Source: Paraburkholderia sp. ZP32-5 (GTDB lineage: Bacteria > Pseudomonadota > Gammaproteobacteria > Burkholderiales > Burkholderiaceae). From it: 64,000 nt of DNA. The notes beneath the pieces were generated by a model, which saw only the letters and a list, made by a program, of their open reading frames with translations, had not been told where the DNA came from and did not search any database. A program made the translations under genes and the position numbers. The DNA lies in assembly GCF_021390495.1 (NCBI RefSeq), contig NZ_JAJEJP010000002.1, positions 310,001 through 374,000 of the forward strand, in the 5' to 3' direction. Shown here in pieces: positions 17,712 through 26,634 of this stretch. Positions within the stretch are counted from its first letter, which is position 1; each line of letters begins with the position of its first letter.

Positions 17712-18944
17712 TCAGTGGCCGAGCGATTTGTTCGCCTGCGCGGCCGCCGCGTTCAACGCGTCAGCCGGCTTCGCCTTGCCGAGGTAGATCGCCTGCATCC
17801 CATCGGTCACGGCCTTCGCGGTGTCTTCCCAGCCCGTGATGGTCGGCGCGAAGTGAGCGGTCGGCAGCAGCGCGACGAATGCCTTGGTGTCCGGATCGTT
17901 GAATGCCGGGTCGGCCGCTTCCGCCTTCGTGGTCGGCAGGAAGCCTTCGGTCGTCGTGAATTCGACGCGCGGTTCCTTCGTGAACAGATAGTCGAGGAAC
18001 TTCCACGCGGTCTTCTTCACCTTCGAGTTCTTGAACATCACGATCGAATCGGTGACCGCATAGGTGGCGTGCGTCGTGCCCATCGGCACCGGATCGATGC
18101 CGTATTTCAGGTTCGGCGCTTCCTTCTTGATCTGCTTGGCGAGGAACGGTGCCGAGATCACCATCGCGACGCGGCCCTGCTTGAACAGGTTCTGCACGTC
18201 TTCGCGGCTATAGCCGGTCACGCCCGGTTGCGTCAGGCCTTCGTCGATCATCTGCTTGTACATCGTCGCGGCTTTCACGCCGGCCGGCGAGTTGAACGCG
18301 GCCTTGCCGTCCTTGCCGACCACGTCGCCGCCCTGGGTCCACAACGCGTAGTAATAGTAGACGTCGGTTTCGATTTCCTTGCCTTGCAGACCGAAGCCGG
18401 CAATGCCCTGAGCCTTCAGTTTCTTCGACGCGTCCATCACGTCGTTCCACGTCTTCGGGCCGTCCGGATAGCCGACTTTCGCGAGCAGATCCTTGTTGTA
18501 GTACAGCGCGCGAGCGGAAGCGGCGATCGGCAAGCCATAGGTCTTGCCGTTAATCTGACCGGGCGCGAGGAACGGGCCGATGAAGCGCCCCTTGAAGCTC
18601 GCGTCCATGTAGCCGTCGAGCGGCTCGGCGACATCGTCCTTCACGAAGTCGAGCAGCCAGCGCGTGCCGACGATCGCGAGGTCGGCGTTGGCGCCGCCGG
18701 AGATATCCGTTTGCAGCTTCTGTTGCAGCGTGTCCCAGTTCACGTCTTCGATCTTGATCGTCGTGCCGGGGTTGGCCTTCTCGAAGTTGCGGGCCATTTT
18801 TTCGAAGTAGGGCGCGGTGGCGTCGCTGTAGTGAGCGACGGTCACGCGCACCGTCTCGGCATGGGCCGACACGGCGATACCTGCAAACGCGAGCGCCACG
18901 GCGACTTTGCCTAGCGCGAGGGAAGCACGGGCATGCAACGACAT
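17712..18944 (-). CDS. Extracellular sugar-binding protein of ABC importer
   Basis: This 410-aa family-1 solute-binding protein has a Sec signal cleaved near AHA-ETVRV, then the MalE-like pattern (YFEKMARNFEKANPGTTIKI, GKTYGLPIAASARALYYNKD, KTWNDVMDASKKLKAQGI). It delivers its sugar to the MalF/MalG pair downstream. The ATG at 18944 follows AGGAGAGAG; the open frame continues upstream but without a signal peptide there. It diverges from the dehydrogenase and ATPase genes, splitting the importer over two transcripts. Confidence 0.92.
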   Translation of the reverse strand: MSLHARASLALGKVAVALAFAGIAVSAHAETVRVTVAHYSDATAPYFEKMARNFEKANPGTTIKIEDVNWDTLQQKLQTDISGGANADLAIVGTRWLLDFVKDDVAEPLDGYMDASFKGRFIGPFLAPGQINGKTYGLPIAASARALYYNKDLLAKVGYPDGPKTWNDVMDASKKLKAQGIAGFGLQGKEIETDVYYYYALWTQGGDVVGKDGKAAFNSPAGVKAATMYKQMIDEGLTQPGVTGYSREDVQNLFKQGRVAMVISAPFLAKQIKKEAPNLKYGIDPVPMGTTHATYAVTDSIVMFKNSKVKKTAWKFLDYLFTKEPRVEFTTTEGFLPTTKAEAADPAFNDPDTKAFVALLPTAHFAPTITGWEDTAKAVTDGMQAIYLGKAKPADALNAAAAQANKSLGH

Positions 18945-19334
18945 TTCTCTCTCTCCTGTGGGTGGTTTGCCGCCGTCGCCGGCCGCCTTGGGTTGATTGT
19001 TTGAAAAAATCCTACATGACGCAAAATCGCTTGTCACGTAGGGTCTGCGATATTTCTTCTCGGCGAGTTTTGTGCATAAGATGCTGTAAAACATGGGGTA
19101 TTCTGCATCGTGCGGTCACGTGAAAACCCACTCTTCGGGATTTTCGAGATTTGGTGATCGTCAGTTTTGTAGGAAATTTACAGGCCGGAGAGCCGGTCAG
19201 CCGCACGCGAGGTAAGCGGGGTGGGCGTTGCGGGCCGGATGGCGGCGCGGGCGTGCCAGCAACGCAGGTGGGCGGCGACCACGCGCTCAAGCGCGAAGCA
19301 GGCAATCACCGGCAGGCGGATTAGCGAGGCTCAG
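18945..19334. promoter_or_regulatory. Divergent control region of the second sugar locus
   Basis: This 390-bp AT-richer region has no gene. Two related sites were seen: TGTAGGAAATTTACA at 19168-19182 on plus and TGTAGGATTTTTTCA at 19002-19016 on minus, 11 of 15 positions shared. They are candidate operators for the nearby RpiR regulator. Promoter boxes were not assignable with confidence. Confidence 0.4.
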
Positions 19335-20108
19335 ATGAATCGTGTGGTGTTGGTAACGGGTGCGTGCGGCGGCATCGGCAGCGTGTTATGCAAACGCTTC
19401 GTGGACGAGGGCGACACCGTGCTCGCGCTCGACATCGATGCGGCGGCATTGCAGACGTTGAGCGCGCAACTGGGCGCGGCGCAGGTCACGCCGATTGCGG
19501 TCGATCTCGGCGATGCCGCCGCGGTGCAGCAGGCGGTGGCCGCCGCGGTTGCCGCGCGCGGGCCGGTCGACGTGCTGGTCGCGAACGCGGGCGCGGCCTT
19601 TGCGACGACGCTCGCAACCACCGACGCCGCCAGCTGGCAGCGCGACATCCATCTGAACCTGAACGGCACGTATCACACGGTGGAAGCGGTGCGTGCGTCG
19701 ATGATCGAACGGCAGCGCGGTGCGCTGGTGCTGATCGGTTCGGTGAACGGGCTCGCCGCGCTCGGGCATCCCGCGTATAGCGCGGCGAAGGCCGGACTGA
19801 TCAGCTATACGAAGGCGCTCGCGATCGAGTTGGGCCGCTACGGCATTCGCGCGAACATCGTGTGTCCGGGCACCGTGAAGACGCAGGCGTGGCAGGCGCG
19901 CGTCGACAAGAACCCGCAGGTGTTCGAGGATCTGAAGAAGTGGTACCCGTTGCGCGACTTTGCGACGCCCGACGATATCGCCGACGCGGTGCTGTTTCTC
20001 GCATCGCCGATGGCGCGCGTGATTACCGGCGTCGCACTGCCGGTGGACGGCGGCCTGATGGCTGGCAATCGTCTGATGGCGCAGGAGCTGACGCTCGAAT
20101 CGTTCTGA
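19335..20108 (+). CDS. SDR-family NAD(P)-dependent oxidoreductase
   Basis: This 257-aa classical short-chain dehydrogenase has the cofactor motif TGACGGIG (about residues 8-15), NAG at about 84-86, a catalytic serine in LIGSVNG and the active-site YSAAK. D37-like residues after strand 2 (LALDID) suggest NAD preference. It probably oxidises the sugar or polyol imported by the adjacent ABC system. The ATG at 19335 matches the family start; upstream open frame has no support. Confidence 0.9.
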   Translation: MNRVVLVTGACGGIGSVLCKRFVDEGDTVLALDIDAAALQTLSAQLGAAQVTPIAVDLGDAAAVQQAVAAAVAARGPVDVLVANAGAAFATTLATTDAASWQRDIHLNLNGTYHTVEAVRASMIERQRGALVLIGSVNGLAALGHPAYSAAKAGLISYTKALAIELGRYGIRANIVCPGTVKTQAWQARVDKNPQVFEDLKKWYPLRDFATPDDIADAVLFLASPMARVITGVALPVDGGLMAGNRLMAQELTLESF

Positions 20109-20190
20109 GCCGCAACGCGCACGATGACGCCAACAACGCCAGCAGCAAGCGCAACACAACACGCAGCAAACACAATGCAATGAGGACAGC

Positions 20191-21273
20191 ATGGCAGCAG
20201 TGCAACTGAGCGGCATCTTCAAACGCTATGGCGACACGCAGGTCGTGCACGGCATCGATCTCGACATCGACGACGGCGAGTTCGTCGTGCTGGTCGGCCC
20301 GTCGGGCTGCGGCAAGAGCACGCTGATGCGGATGGTGGCCGGGCTCGAGGAAATCAGCGGCGGCGATCTGATGATCGGCGGCACGCGCGCGAATACGCTC
20401 GCGCCGCAGCAGCGCAATATCTCGATGGTGTTCCAGAGTTACGCGTTGTATCCGCATCTATCGGTCTACGAGAACATCGCGTTCGGTCCGCGCATTCGCA
20501 AGGAAGCATCGTCGAGCTTCAAGCCGCGTATCGATGCCGCCGCGAAGATGCTGAACCTCAGCGGCTATCTGGACCGGCTGCCGCGCGCGCTGTCGGGCGG
20601 CCAGCGGCAACGCGTCGCGATGGGCCGCGCGGTGGTGCGCGAACCGTCGCTGTTCCTGTTCGATGAGCCGCTGTCGAATCTCGACGCGAAGCTGCGCGTG
20701 CAGATGCGCACTGAAATCAAGGCGCTGCATCAACGTCTGAAGAATACGGTGATCTACGTTACGCACGATCAGATCGAGGCGATGACGATGGCCGATCGCA
20801 TCGTCGTGATGAACGCGGGGCGTATCGAGCAGATCGGCCGGCCGCTCGAACTGTACGACCGTCCGGCGAATCTGTTCGTCGCGAGCTTCCTCGGTTCGCC
20901 GTCGATGAATTTCGCCGAAGGCGCGATCGTCAATCGCACGCAAGGCCAGGGCCTCGCGCTCAAGCTCGCGGACGGCAGCGAGATCGCGCTCGAACGCGCG
21001 CCCGCGTCGGCGGCGCCCGGTGCGAAGGTCACGCTCGGCGTGCGTCCCGAACATGTCGAGGTCACCACGCAGATACCGGATGCCGCGCTCGACGTCGAAG
21101 TGATCGAGCCGACTGGCGCCGAGACACATTTGTACGGGAAAATAGGCGGTTCCACGTGGTGCGTGACCACGCGCGAGCGCTCGAAGATCGAGCCTGGTCA
21201 GCGTGTCGCGCTGCGTTTGCCGGCCGAACACATTCATCTATTCGATACGGAGAGTGGACGCAGGCTGGTCTGA
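20191..21273 (+). CDS. Sugar ABC importer ATPase, UgpC/MalK type
   Basis: This 360-aa ATPase has Walker A GPSGCGKST (about 39), signature LSGGQRQRVAMGRA, Walker B LFLFDEPLSNLDAKLR and the switch histidine in VTHDQ. A C-terminal TOBE/regulatory region (VTLGVRPEHVE, EPTGAETHLYG) follows. It should energise the MalF/MalG pair encoded on the opposite strand. It lies 82 bp after the dehydrogenase gene. Confidence 0.92.
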   Translation: MAAVQLSGIFKRYGDTQVVHGIDLDIDDGEFVVLVGPSGCGKSTLMRMVAGLEEISGGDLMIGGTRANTLAPQQRNISMVFQSYALYPHLSVYENIAFGPRIRKEASSSFKPRIDAAAKMLNLSGYLDRLPRALSGGQRQRVAMGRAVVREPSLFLFDEPLSNLDAKLRVQMRTEIKALHQRLKNTVIYVTHDQIEAMTMADRIVVMNAGRIEQIGRPLELYDRPANLFVASFLGSPSMNFAEGAIVNRTQGQGLALKLADGSEIALERAPASAAPGAKVTLGVRPEHVEVTTQIPDAALDVEVIEPTGAETHLYGKIGGSTWCVTTRERSKIEPGQRVALRLPAEHIHLFDTESGRRLV

Positions 21274-21381
21274 ACCGCGTGTTGGCGCTCGTAGCCTCTT
21301 CGAACGATCGAGCCGATCGAAATCCGAACAGGCTGCGAGCGACGCGGATTCCCTATGTAAACAGGCCCTAAGGAATACCGG

Positions 21382-22245
21382 GTGTCCGCACCGAACTTGA
21401 TTCCCCATATCCGCAGCGCGCTGACCAGTTTGCGGCCCGCCGAACGCAAGGTCGCCGACATGGTGCTCGCCGACGTCGACTTCGCGATGCGCGCGAGCAT
21501 CACCGAACTCGCGCAGCGCGCTGACGTGTCGGAGCCTTCCGTCACGCGTTTTTGCCGCGCGATCGGCGCGCATGGTTTGCGCGACTTCAAGATGCAGCTT
21601 GCGCAGAGCGTCGCGGGCGGATTGCCGTATGCGTCGACCGCGGTCGCACGCGACGACGACATGCAGACGCTGATGGACAAGGTCGGCGAGGCTGCCGTCG
21701 ACGGCATTACGCATGCGCGCGGCGCGCTCGATCCGGCAGTGGTCGAGAGCGCGATTGCGGCGCTGTCCAGCGCGCGGCGAGTGTTTTTCTTCGGCGTGGG
21801 GTCGGGTTCGGGTCTCGTCGCGCAGGATGCCGCATTGCGTTTTCTGCGCATCGATATCGCGGCGGCCGCTTTCACCGATGGTCATTTGCAACGGCTTTAC
21901 GCGGGCCTGATGGAGCCCGGCGACGTGGCGTTCGCGATCTCGCATTCAGGGCGCAGCGTCGAAGTGAACGAGAGCATGCAGATCGCGAAGGAGCGCGGCG
22001 CGACGACGATTGCGCTGACCAATGTCGGCTCGCGGCTCGCGTGGCTCGTCGATATTCCGTTGCTGCTGCGCGTGCCGAGTCCCGTCGATCCGAATACGCC
22101 GGGCGTGTCGCGGCTCGTGCATCTGTGCATCATGGATGCGCTCGCGATCGGCGTCGCGTTGAAGGCCGGGCCGCGGACGTTGGAGAAGATGCGGCATGCG
22201 AAGGCGCGGCTTGCATCGCATGAGCCGGAAGGGGCTGGCGGCTAG
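21382..22245 (+). CDS. MurR/RpiR-family transcriptional regulator
   Basis: This 287-aa regulator has an N-terminal HTH_6 domain (ITELAQRADVSEPSVTRFCRAIG) and a SIS domain (RRVFFFGVGSGSGLVAQDAAL) that senses a sugar phosphate. It follows the ATPase by 108 bp and is probably the local regulator of the importer and dehydrogenase. The GTG start at 21382 is supported by AAGGA about 8 bp upstream. Confidence 0.9.
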   Translation: MSAPNLIPHIRSALTSLRPAERKVADMVLADVDFAMRASITELAQRADVSEPSVTRFCRAIGAHGLRDFKMQLAQSVAGGLPYASTAVARDDDMQTLMDKVGEAAVDGITHARGALDPAVVESAIAALSSARRVFFFGVGSGSGLVAQDAALRFLRIDIAAAAFTDGHLQRLYAGLMEPGDVAFAISHSGRSVEVNESMQIAKERGATTIALTNVGSRLAWLVDIPLLLRVPSPVDPNTPGVSRLVHLCIMDALAIGVALKAGPRTLEKMRHAKARLASHEPEGAGG

Positions 22246-22300
22246 CGGCCGCGTCACGTCGCGTTCGAAACTTCAAACCGCTGAAACATCAGAAAAGCGC

Positions 22301-23173
22301 TTACGTGTCGCTGTTTTCTGCGACGCTCGCCGCCGCGATCCAGCCGAATCGCCGCGACAATCTCGACGTCGCCGAACGCAATGTCAGCGCGGGTTGCCCT
22401 GACAGCTCGCAATCGAAACTGCCGCTGGGCCCCATCAACGCGAGCACGACGCAGATGCTGCCGGTGTGATCCAGCACGGGCGCGGCGAGTGTGTTGATGC
22501 CGGGAATCGGTTTGCTCAAAGCGGTATCGATGCCGTCCGCGCGAATCTGCGCGAGCCGTTGCGCGTAAGCGTTTTTGCGCGCGGCGATATCGGCGGTAGC
22601 GGCTCCCGCGAGACGCAGATGATCCTGCGCGAGCAGACCCGCGCGTACATCGTCTGCAACGTAGGCGGCGAACACACGGCCAATCGCCGTATTGACGAGC
22701 GACATCACGGTGCCGACGCGCAGACTCACATGCAAGGGCCGCGGCGATTCTTCCAGGCGCACCACGGTCGGTCCGAGCGGACCGAGCACCGCCATCGCGA
22801 CACTCATGCCGGTCGACGCCGCGAGGTCGATCACTTCGGGCTCGGCCTCGCGCGTCGGCGATAGACGCTGCAAGCCGATCAAACCCAGTTCGAGCGCGAG
22901 CGGGCCGGCTTCGAAGCAGCCGGACGCATCGCGGCTCAGCAGGCCGATCTTCAGCAGACTCACCAGATGCGGGAACGCCTTCGCGGGCGGCATGCCGGCG
23001 GCGGCCGCGAGATCGCGCAGGTTCAGCGGACGCGCGGCGGCGACGAGCGCCGTCAGCAGTTCGCCGGTGTTGTCGAGCGATTGAATGCCGCGCTGCGGTT
23101 TCGTATCGGCGGAATCGGAGGGGAGCTTGGCGGAGTCGGTCACGATCAGAGACGCGTTACAGGGAGGGTGCAA
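22301..23173 (-). CDS. IclR-family transcriptional regulator (downstream copy)
   Basis: This protein of up to 290 aa has an N-terminal winged helix (LNLRDLAAAAGMPPAKAFPHL) and a C-terminal IclR effector domain (GIDTALSKPIPGINTLAAPVLD). It overlaps the end of a paralogous IclR gene by 17 bp, so the two are probably translated together. A GTG 30 bp inside (23143) could be the true start. Its target is unknown; it converges on the RpiR gene. Confidence 0.88.
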   Translation of the reverse strand: MHPPCNASLIVTDSAKLPSDSADTKPQRGIQSLDNTGELLTALVAAARPLNLRDLAAAAGMPPAKAFPHLVSLLKIGLLSRDASGCFEAGPLALELGLIGLQRLSPTREAEPEVIDLAASTGMSVAMAVLGPLGPTVVRLEESPRPLHVSLRVGTVMSLVNTAIGRVFAAYVADDVRAGLLAQDHLRLAGAATADIAARKNAYAQRLAQIRADGIDTALSKPIPGINTLAAPVLDHTGSICVVLALMGPSGSFDCELSGQPALTLRSATSRLSRRFGWIAAASVAENSDT

Positions 23174-24047
23174 GCACGGCGGTGGCGACCGCGAGTTCGG
23201 CCGCGATGTCGCGCGTCGTGTTCAACAGCGCGCGGGCAGTCTTGCCGTCGGGATCGACATCGATCGCGCCGGTGGATCCGATCACCGTCAGCGCGAGCGC
23301 GAGGCGTCCTTCGCTATCGAGCACCGGCGCGCTCAGACTGCTGATACCGGGGCTCGGCGCATCGACGCTGCTTTCGAGCCCGCGCGCGCGGATGCGCGTG
23401 AGCGTCGTATCGAAGGCCGCGCGTTCGGCGGGCGGTGTCATCGCGATGCCGGCGTCGCCCGACTGATTGGCCCACATCGCGTCGAGCACGTCATCGGGCA
23501 GATACGCGCAAAACACGCGCCCCGTCGATGTCGCCGGCAACGACATCACGGTGCCGACATGCAGATTCACGTGCAGAGGAAATCCCGCATGTTCATAGCG
23601 GACGATGGTCGGTCCTTGCGGCCCGGCAATGCAGATCGCGACGCTAAAGCCGATCGCCTCGGCGAGCGCCGCGACGCGCGGCACGGCGGCGCGAAACGCC
23701 GGCTGGCTTTCGAGGCGCAGCAAACCGAGCCGCAGCGCAAGCGGCCCCGGCTCGTAGCGGCCCGACAGTTCGTCGCGCTTGATCAGGCCCAGGCGGCTCA
23801 GGCTTACCAGATACGCGTGCGCTTGTCCGGGCGCGAGTTGCGCGGCGCTCGCGAGATCGGATAGCGCGAGCGGGGCGCGCGCAGCAGCAAGCACGAGCAG
23901 TACACGGCCGCTGACCTCGACGCTCTGGATGCCGCGTTGGGGTTTGGTGGGTTCGGTGGCGGGGGTGCTGTTGCCAATGCCGTTCGCGCCTTTGCCTTTG
24001 GCGGCACGTGCAACCGCAGTGGTGCCCGCGTCTGCTGTCGATTTCAT
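23157..24047 (-). CDS. IclR-family transcriptional regulator (upstream copy)
   Basis: This IclR regulator has the winged helix (LALSDLASAAQLAPGQAHAYL) and effector domain (RARGLESSVDAPSPGISSLSAPVLD). It shares TKPQRGIQS and many domain residues with the downstream copy, so they look like an old tandem duplication. The ATG at 24047 (296 aa) is preferred, with GAGCAAAG upstream; ATGs at 24089 and 24179 are possible. Protein length is otherwise normal. Confidence 0.85.
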   Translation of the reverse strand: MKSTADAGTTAVARAAKGKGANGIGNSTPATEPTKPQRGIQSVEVSGRVLLVLAAARAPLALSDLASAAQLAPGQAHAYLVSLSRLGLIKRDELSGRYEPGPLALRLGLLRLESQPAFRAAVPRVAALAEAIGFSVAICIAGPQGPTIVRYEHAGFPLHVNLHVGTVMSLPATSTGRVFCAYLPDDVLDAMWANQSGDAGIAMTPPAERAAFDTTLTRIRARGLESSVDAPSPGISSLSAPVLDSEGRLALALTVIGSTGAIDVDPDGKTARALLNTTRDIAAELAVATAVLAPSL

Positions 24048-24236
24048 CGCTTTGCTCACACCCGCAATCGCCCGTAAAAAGCGGTCCATGTTAATCGAAT
24101 GATCACGTCTGCTCCAAGCCGTTGCCAACCAGGGGCCGCAACTGTCCTGACGCCAGGCACTGACATCACGTCCCCTCAAGCGTTGTTCTGACTTGACGCA
24201 CGCTCCGCGCCAGCTTCGAAGCTTCGCGTTTCGCCA

Positions 24237-24542
24237 TCAGTCCGTGGGCGGTTTCGCTGGTGCCCAGTCGACTGGATATTGCAGCGAGATCTGTAAGCGG
24301 TCGCGCAACTCGGGATGTACGGATGCCTGGTTAAGAACAGCCATGCCACCAATTTGCCGCAACGTTTCATCGGTAAGCGGAGCCGTTGGGTCATCGGAGC
24401 CAAGTGGCAAATTCATGACCGATCCGCGCGCGATCTGCCGATCTATCGCGCCTTTGATTTCGTCCCGGTGCACAGTACACAACTGGACTTGCTGCGTTTC
24501 CTCGTTATAAAAAATCACGGTGGCGCGGAGGCGCTTTGTCAT
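24237..24542 (-). CDS. Unrecognised small protein, partner of a CX10C protein
   Basis: This 101-aa soluble protein starts TKRLRATVIFYNEETQQVQL, with a beta-rich opening and a helical middle. It has no signal peptide and no motif I recognise. The ATG at 24542 follows AGAGG. It begins one base after the stop of the upstream 249-aa gene (TGA-C-ATG), so the two must be co-translated. Such tight pairs are typical of toxin-immunity or effector-adaptor genes, but this is inference only. Confidence 0.65.
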   Translation of the reverse strand: MTKRLRATVIFYNEETQQVQLCTVHRDEIKGAIDRQIARGSVMNLPLGSDDPTAPLTDETLRQIGGMAVLNQASVHPELRDRLQISLQYPVDWAPAKPPTD

Positions 24543-24543
24543 G

Positions 24544-25293
24544 TCATAAACCTCTGCATTGCTGGTAATTCTTGAATGCCGTCTGTTTGCACATCGCATA
24601 CGCACGGGGATCTTGAGTCATCGCTCGAACGAAATTACATTGATCCAGATCGAATTCGTATTGAGCAAAACAGTCTGCCTCATCTCTTTCGCTGACGCCA
24701 CGCGCGGCCAGATCCTGCAGGTCATCGCTTACCGTATCCGGCGTGTACTCAAACGGTTGCGCGTCGGCCAGAGGCGTAGCAAGCGGTGTCGCGATGGTGC
24801 CATCGGGTAGCACATCGCCCGGTTTTGCAAACCATATCGCGATGCCATCGTCGGCTGGGAGCTTCGGCAATGCGCGCGCGGACGGTCTGAACGCACGTGC
24901 GACGCTGGCTGATTTCGCAGCGCCGCGAAATAACTGCGAAGGGCTGAAGGTAATCGACCGTGTTCGTGGTTCGTCGCCACTCCTTTTGCCTCCCGATGAG
25001 ACCCGGCGCACCTCGGCGACCGCAAACACATCGCGACGGTCTATCGCTCGTTTCAGCGCGCGAATCAGACTATCCGCGGTTGCGTCCAACGGGTAATGCA
25101 CACAGCGTCGAAGAAAGTCGCGTAAGCGCGCCAACTGCGCATCATCCAGTGCTAACGCGAAGGGACTGATAGCGCTGATCGTCTTTCGGCCAAACGACTC
25201 GGTTGGCGCATCCGAGGGAAATCGTTGTTGATATTCGCTGAGCGAGTAAAGCGTGCAACGTTCGCCAGGTCCCGTTGCGAGATTAAACGACAT
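24544..25293 (-). CDS. Unrecognised protein with twin CX10C C-terminus
   Basis: This 249-aa protein has a helical N-terminal half (ALALDDAQLARLRDFLRR) and a low-complexity basic middle. The last 45 residues hold four cysteines as C-x10-C-x15-C-x10-C within predicted helices (CFAQYEFDLDQC and CKQTAFKNYQQC). This pattern recalls helical hairpin domains seen at the C-termini of some bacterial polymorphic toxins, but I cannot name a family. No signal peptide is present. It is the first gene of a two-gene unit and lies alone between regulators and an oxidoreductase operon. Confidence 0.65.
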   Translation of the reverse strand: MSFNLATGPGERCTLYSLSEYQQRFPSDAPTESFGRKTISAISPFALALDDAQLARLRDFLRRCVHYPLDATADSLIRALKRAIDRRDVFAVAEVRRVSSGGKRSGDEPRTRSITFSPSQLFRGAAKSASVARAFRPSARALPKLPADDGIAIWFAKPGDVLPDGTIATPLATPLADAQPFEYTPDTVSDDLQDLAARGVSERDEADCFAQYEFDLDQCNFVRAMTQDPRAYAMCKQTAFKNYQQCRGL

Positions 25294-25612
25294 ATCGTCT
25301 CCGCGTTGAGTGACTTTGCCTGAGGCAAGTAAGCAGGTGCGGAAAAATTACATCGGAACCCGACGGAAAAACGTCAGAAACGGCAAAGATCATGTCTCGT
25401 CTGAAAATTTGCGTATAGCGATACTTTTCGCTATTGACAAATAAAACGAGACAGCCATACCATGCCTCTACCCCGACAACATCGGCGCAACAAGCGCGGC
25501 GATCCAATCGACAAACGGGGCGAGACAACCCTCCAATACCGCTTGCCCGCCGGACTTCCGGCCGATGCCGCAGGCCGTCTCGCCTCTCGTCCAACTTCTG
25601 ACGGAGACAAGC
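25294..25612. promoter_or_regulatory. Divergent control region with inverted repeat
   Basis: No gene is supported. TAGCGA (25416-25421)/TCGCTA (25428-25433) form a perfect inverted repeat directly abutting a TTGACA box (25434-25439). A weak CATACC -10 follows at 16-bp spacing. It is a candidate operator and promoter for the MBL/FAD operon. Confidence 0.45.
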
Positions 25613-26572
25613 ATGGCAAAGGCATTTGCATCGCAGGCCGACCTCGAAGCGAAGAAAGTCACGTGGACCCAGCTGTCCGAGAACGCGTACGCGTACACCG
25701 CCGAGGGCGATCCGAACTCGGGCGTGATCATCGGTGACGACGGCGTGCTGATCGTCGACACGACCGCGACGCCGGCCATGGCGCAGGACCTGATCGCGAA
25801 GATCCGCAGCGTCACCGATAAACCGATCAAATACGTGGTGCTGTCGCACTACCACGCGGTGCGCGTGCTCGGCGCGTCCGCGTACTTCGACGAGGGCGCG
25901 CAGCAGATCATCGCGAGCCGCGGCACCTACGAGATGATCGTCGAGCGCGGCGAAGCGGATATGAAGTCGGAGATCGAGCGCTTTCCGCGCCTCTTCGCGG
26001 GCGTCGAAACGGTGCCCGGCCTCACGTGGCCGACGCTCGTGTTCGAAAAAGAAATCACGCTGTTTCTCGGCAAGCTCGAAGTGCGCATCGCGCACGTGGG
26101 CGCCGGTCATACGAAGGGCGACACGATCGTGTGGCTGCCGTCGCAGAAGGTGCTGTTTTCCGGCGATCTCGTCGAATACGAAGCGGCCTGCTATTGCGGC
26201 GACGCGCAGCTCGAACAGTGGCCCGCGACGCTCGAAGCACTGCGCGCGCTGAAGGCCGACAAGCTCGTGCCGGGCCGCGGTCCCGCGCTGCTTTCGCCCG
26301 CCGAAGTCGACAAAGGCCTCGATTACACGAAGGATTTCGTCACCACGCTGCTGCAGAGCGGCCGTGAAGCGGTCGCGCAAAAGCTCGATCTGAAGGCCGC
26401 GATGGCGCACACGCGCACCGCGATGGATCCGAAGTTTGGCCATGTGTTCATCTACGAACATTGCTTGCCGTTCGACGTGTCGCGCGCGTTCGACGAAGCG
26501 AGCGGCATTACGCATCCGCGTATCTGGACCGCGCAGCGCGACAAGGAGATGTGGGCCGCGCTGCAAGTCTGA
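25613..26572 (+). CDS. MBL-fold protein with altered metal ligands
   Basis: This 319-aa protein has a metallo-beta-lactamase fold: GVLIVDTTATPAMAQDL, LSHYHAVRVLGAS, VGAGHTKGDTIVWLP and LFSGDLVE. The usual HxHxDH is HYHAVR, so Asp and the third His are lost, and the final histidine position reads PGRG. Only part of the dinuclear site remains, suggesting a mononuclear or non-hydrolytic role. ACGGAGAC precedes the ATG at 25613. It is the first gene of an operon with an FAD monooxygenase and a DUF2783 protein. A true hydrolase activity is uncertain. Confidence 0.82.
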   Translation: MAKAFASQADLEAKKVTWTQLSENAYAYTAEGDPNSGVIIGDDGVLIVDTTATPAMAQDLIAKIRSVTDKPIKYVVLSHYHAVRVLGASAYFDEGAQQIIASRGTYEMIVERGEADMKSEIERFPRLFAGVETVPGLTWPTLVFEKEITLFLGKLEVRIAHVGAGHTKGDTIVWLPSQKVLFSGDLVEYEAACYCGDAQLEQWPATLEALRALKADKLVPGRGPALLSPAEVDKGLDYTKDFVTTLLQSGREAVAQKLDLKAAMAHTRTAMDPKFGHVFIYEHCLPFDVSRAFDEASGITHPRIWTAQRDKEMWAALQV

Positions 26573-26634
26573 CGCAACGAGCAGTACCGGATGGAGACGC
26601 CGCGGCGCAGAACGCGGCGCGACGGAGACACGAG

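Noticed and set aside
16758..18914. 718-aa open frame on plus
   Set aside because: Antisense to permease and binding-protein genes; Arg/His-rich with no domain.
25283..26566. 427-aa open frame on minus
   Set aside because: Antisense to the MBL gene, no motif or ribosome site.
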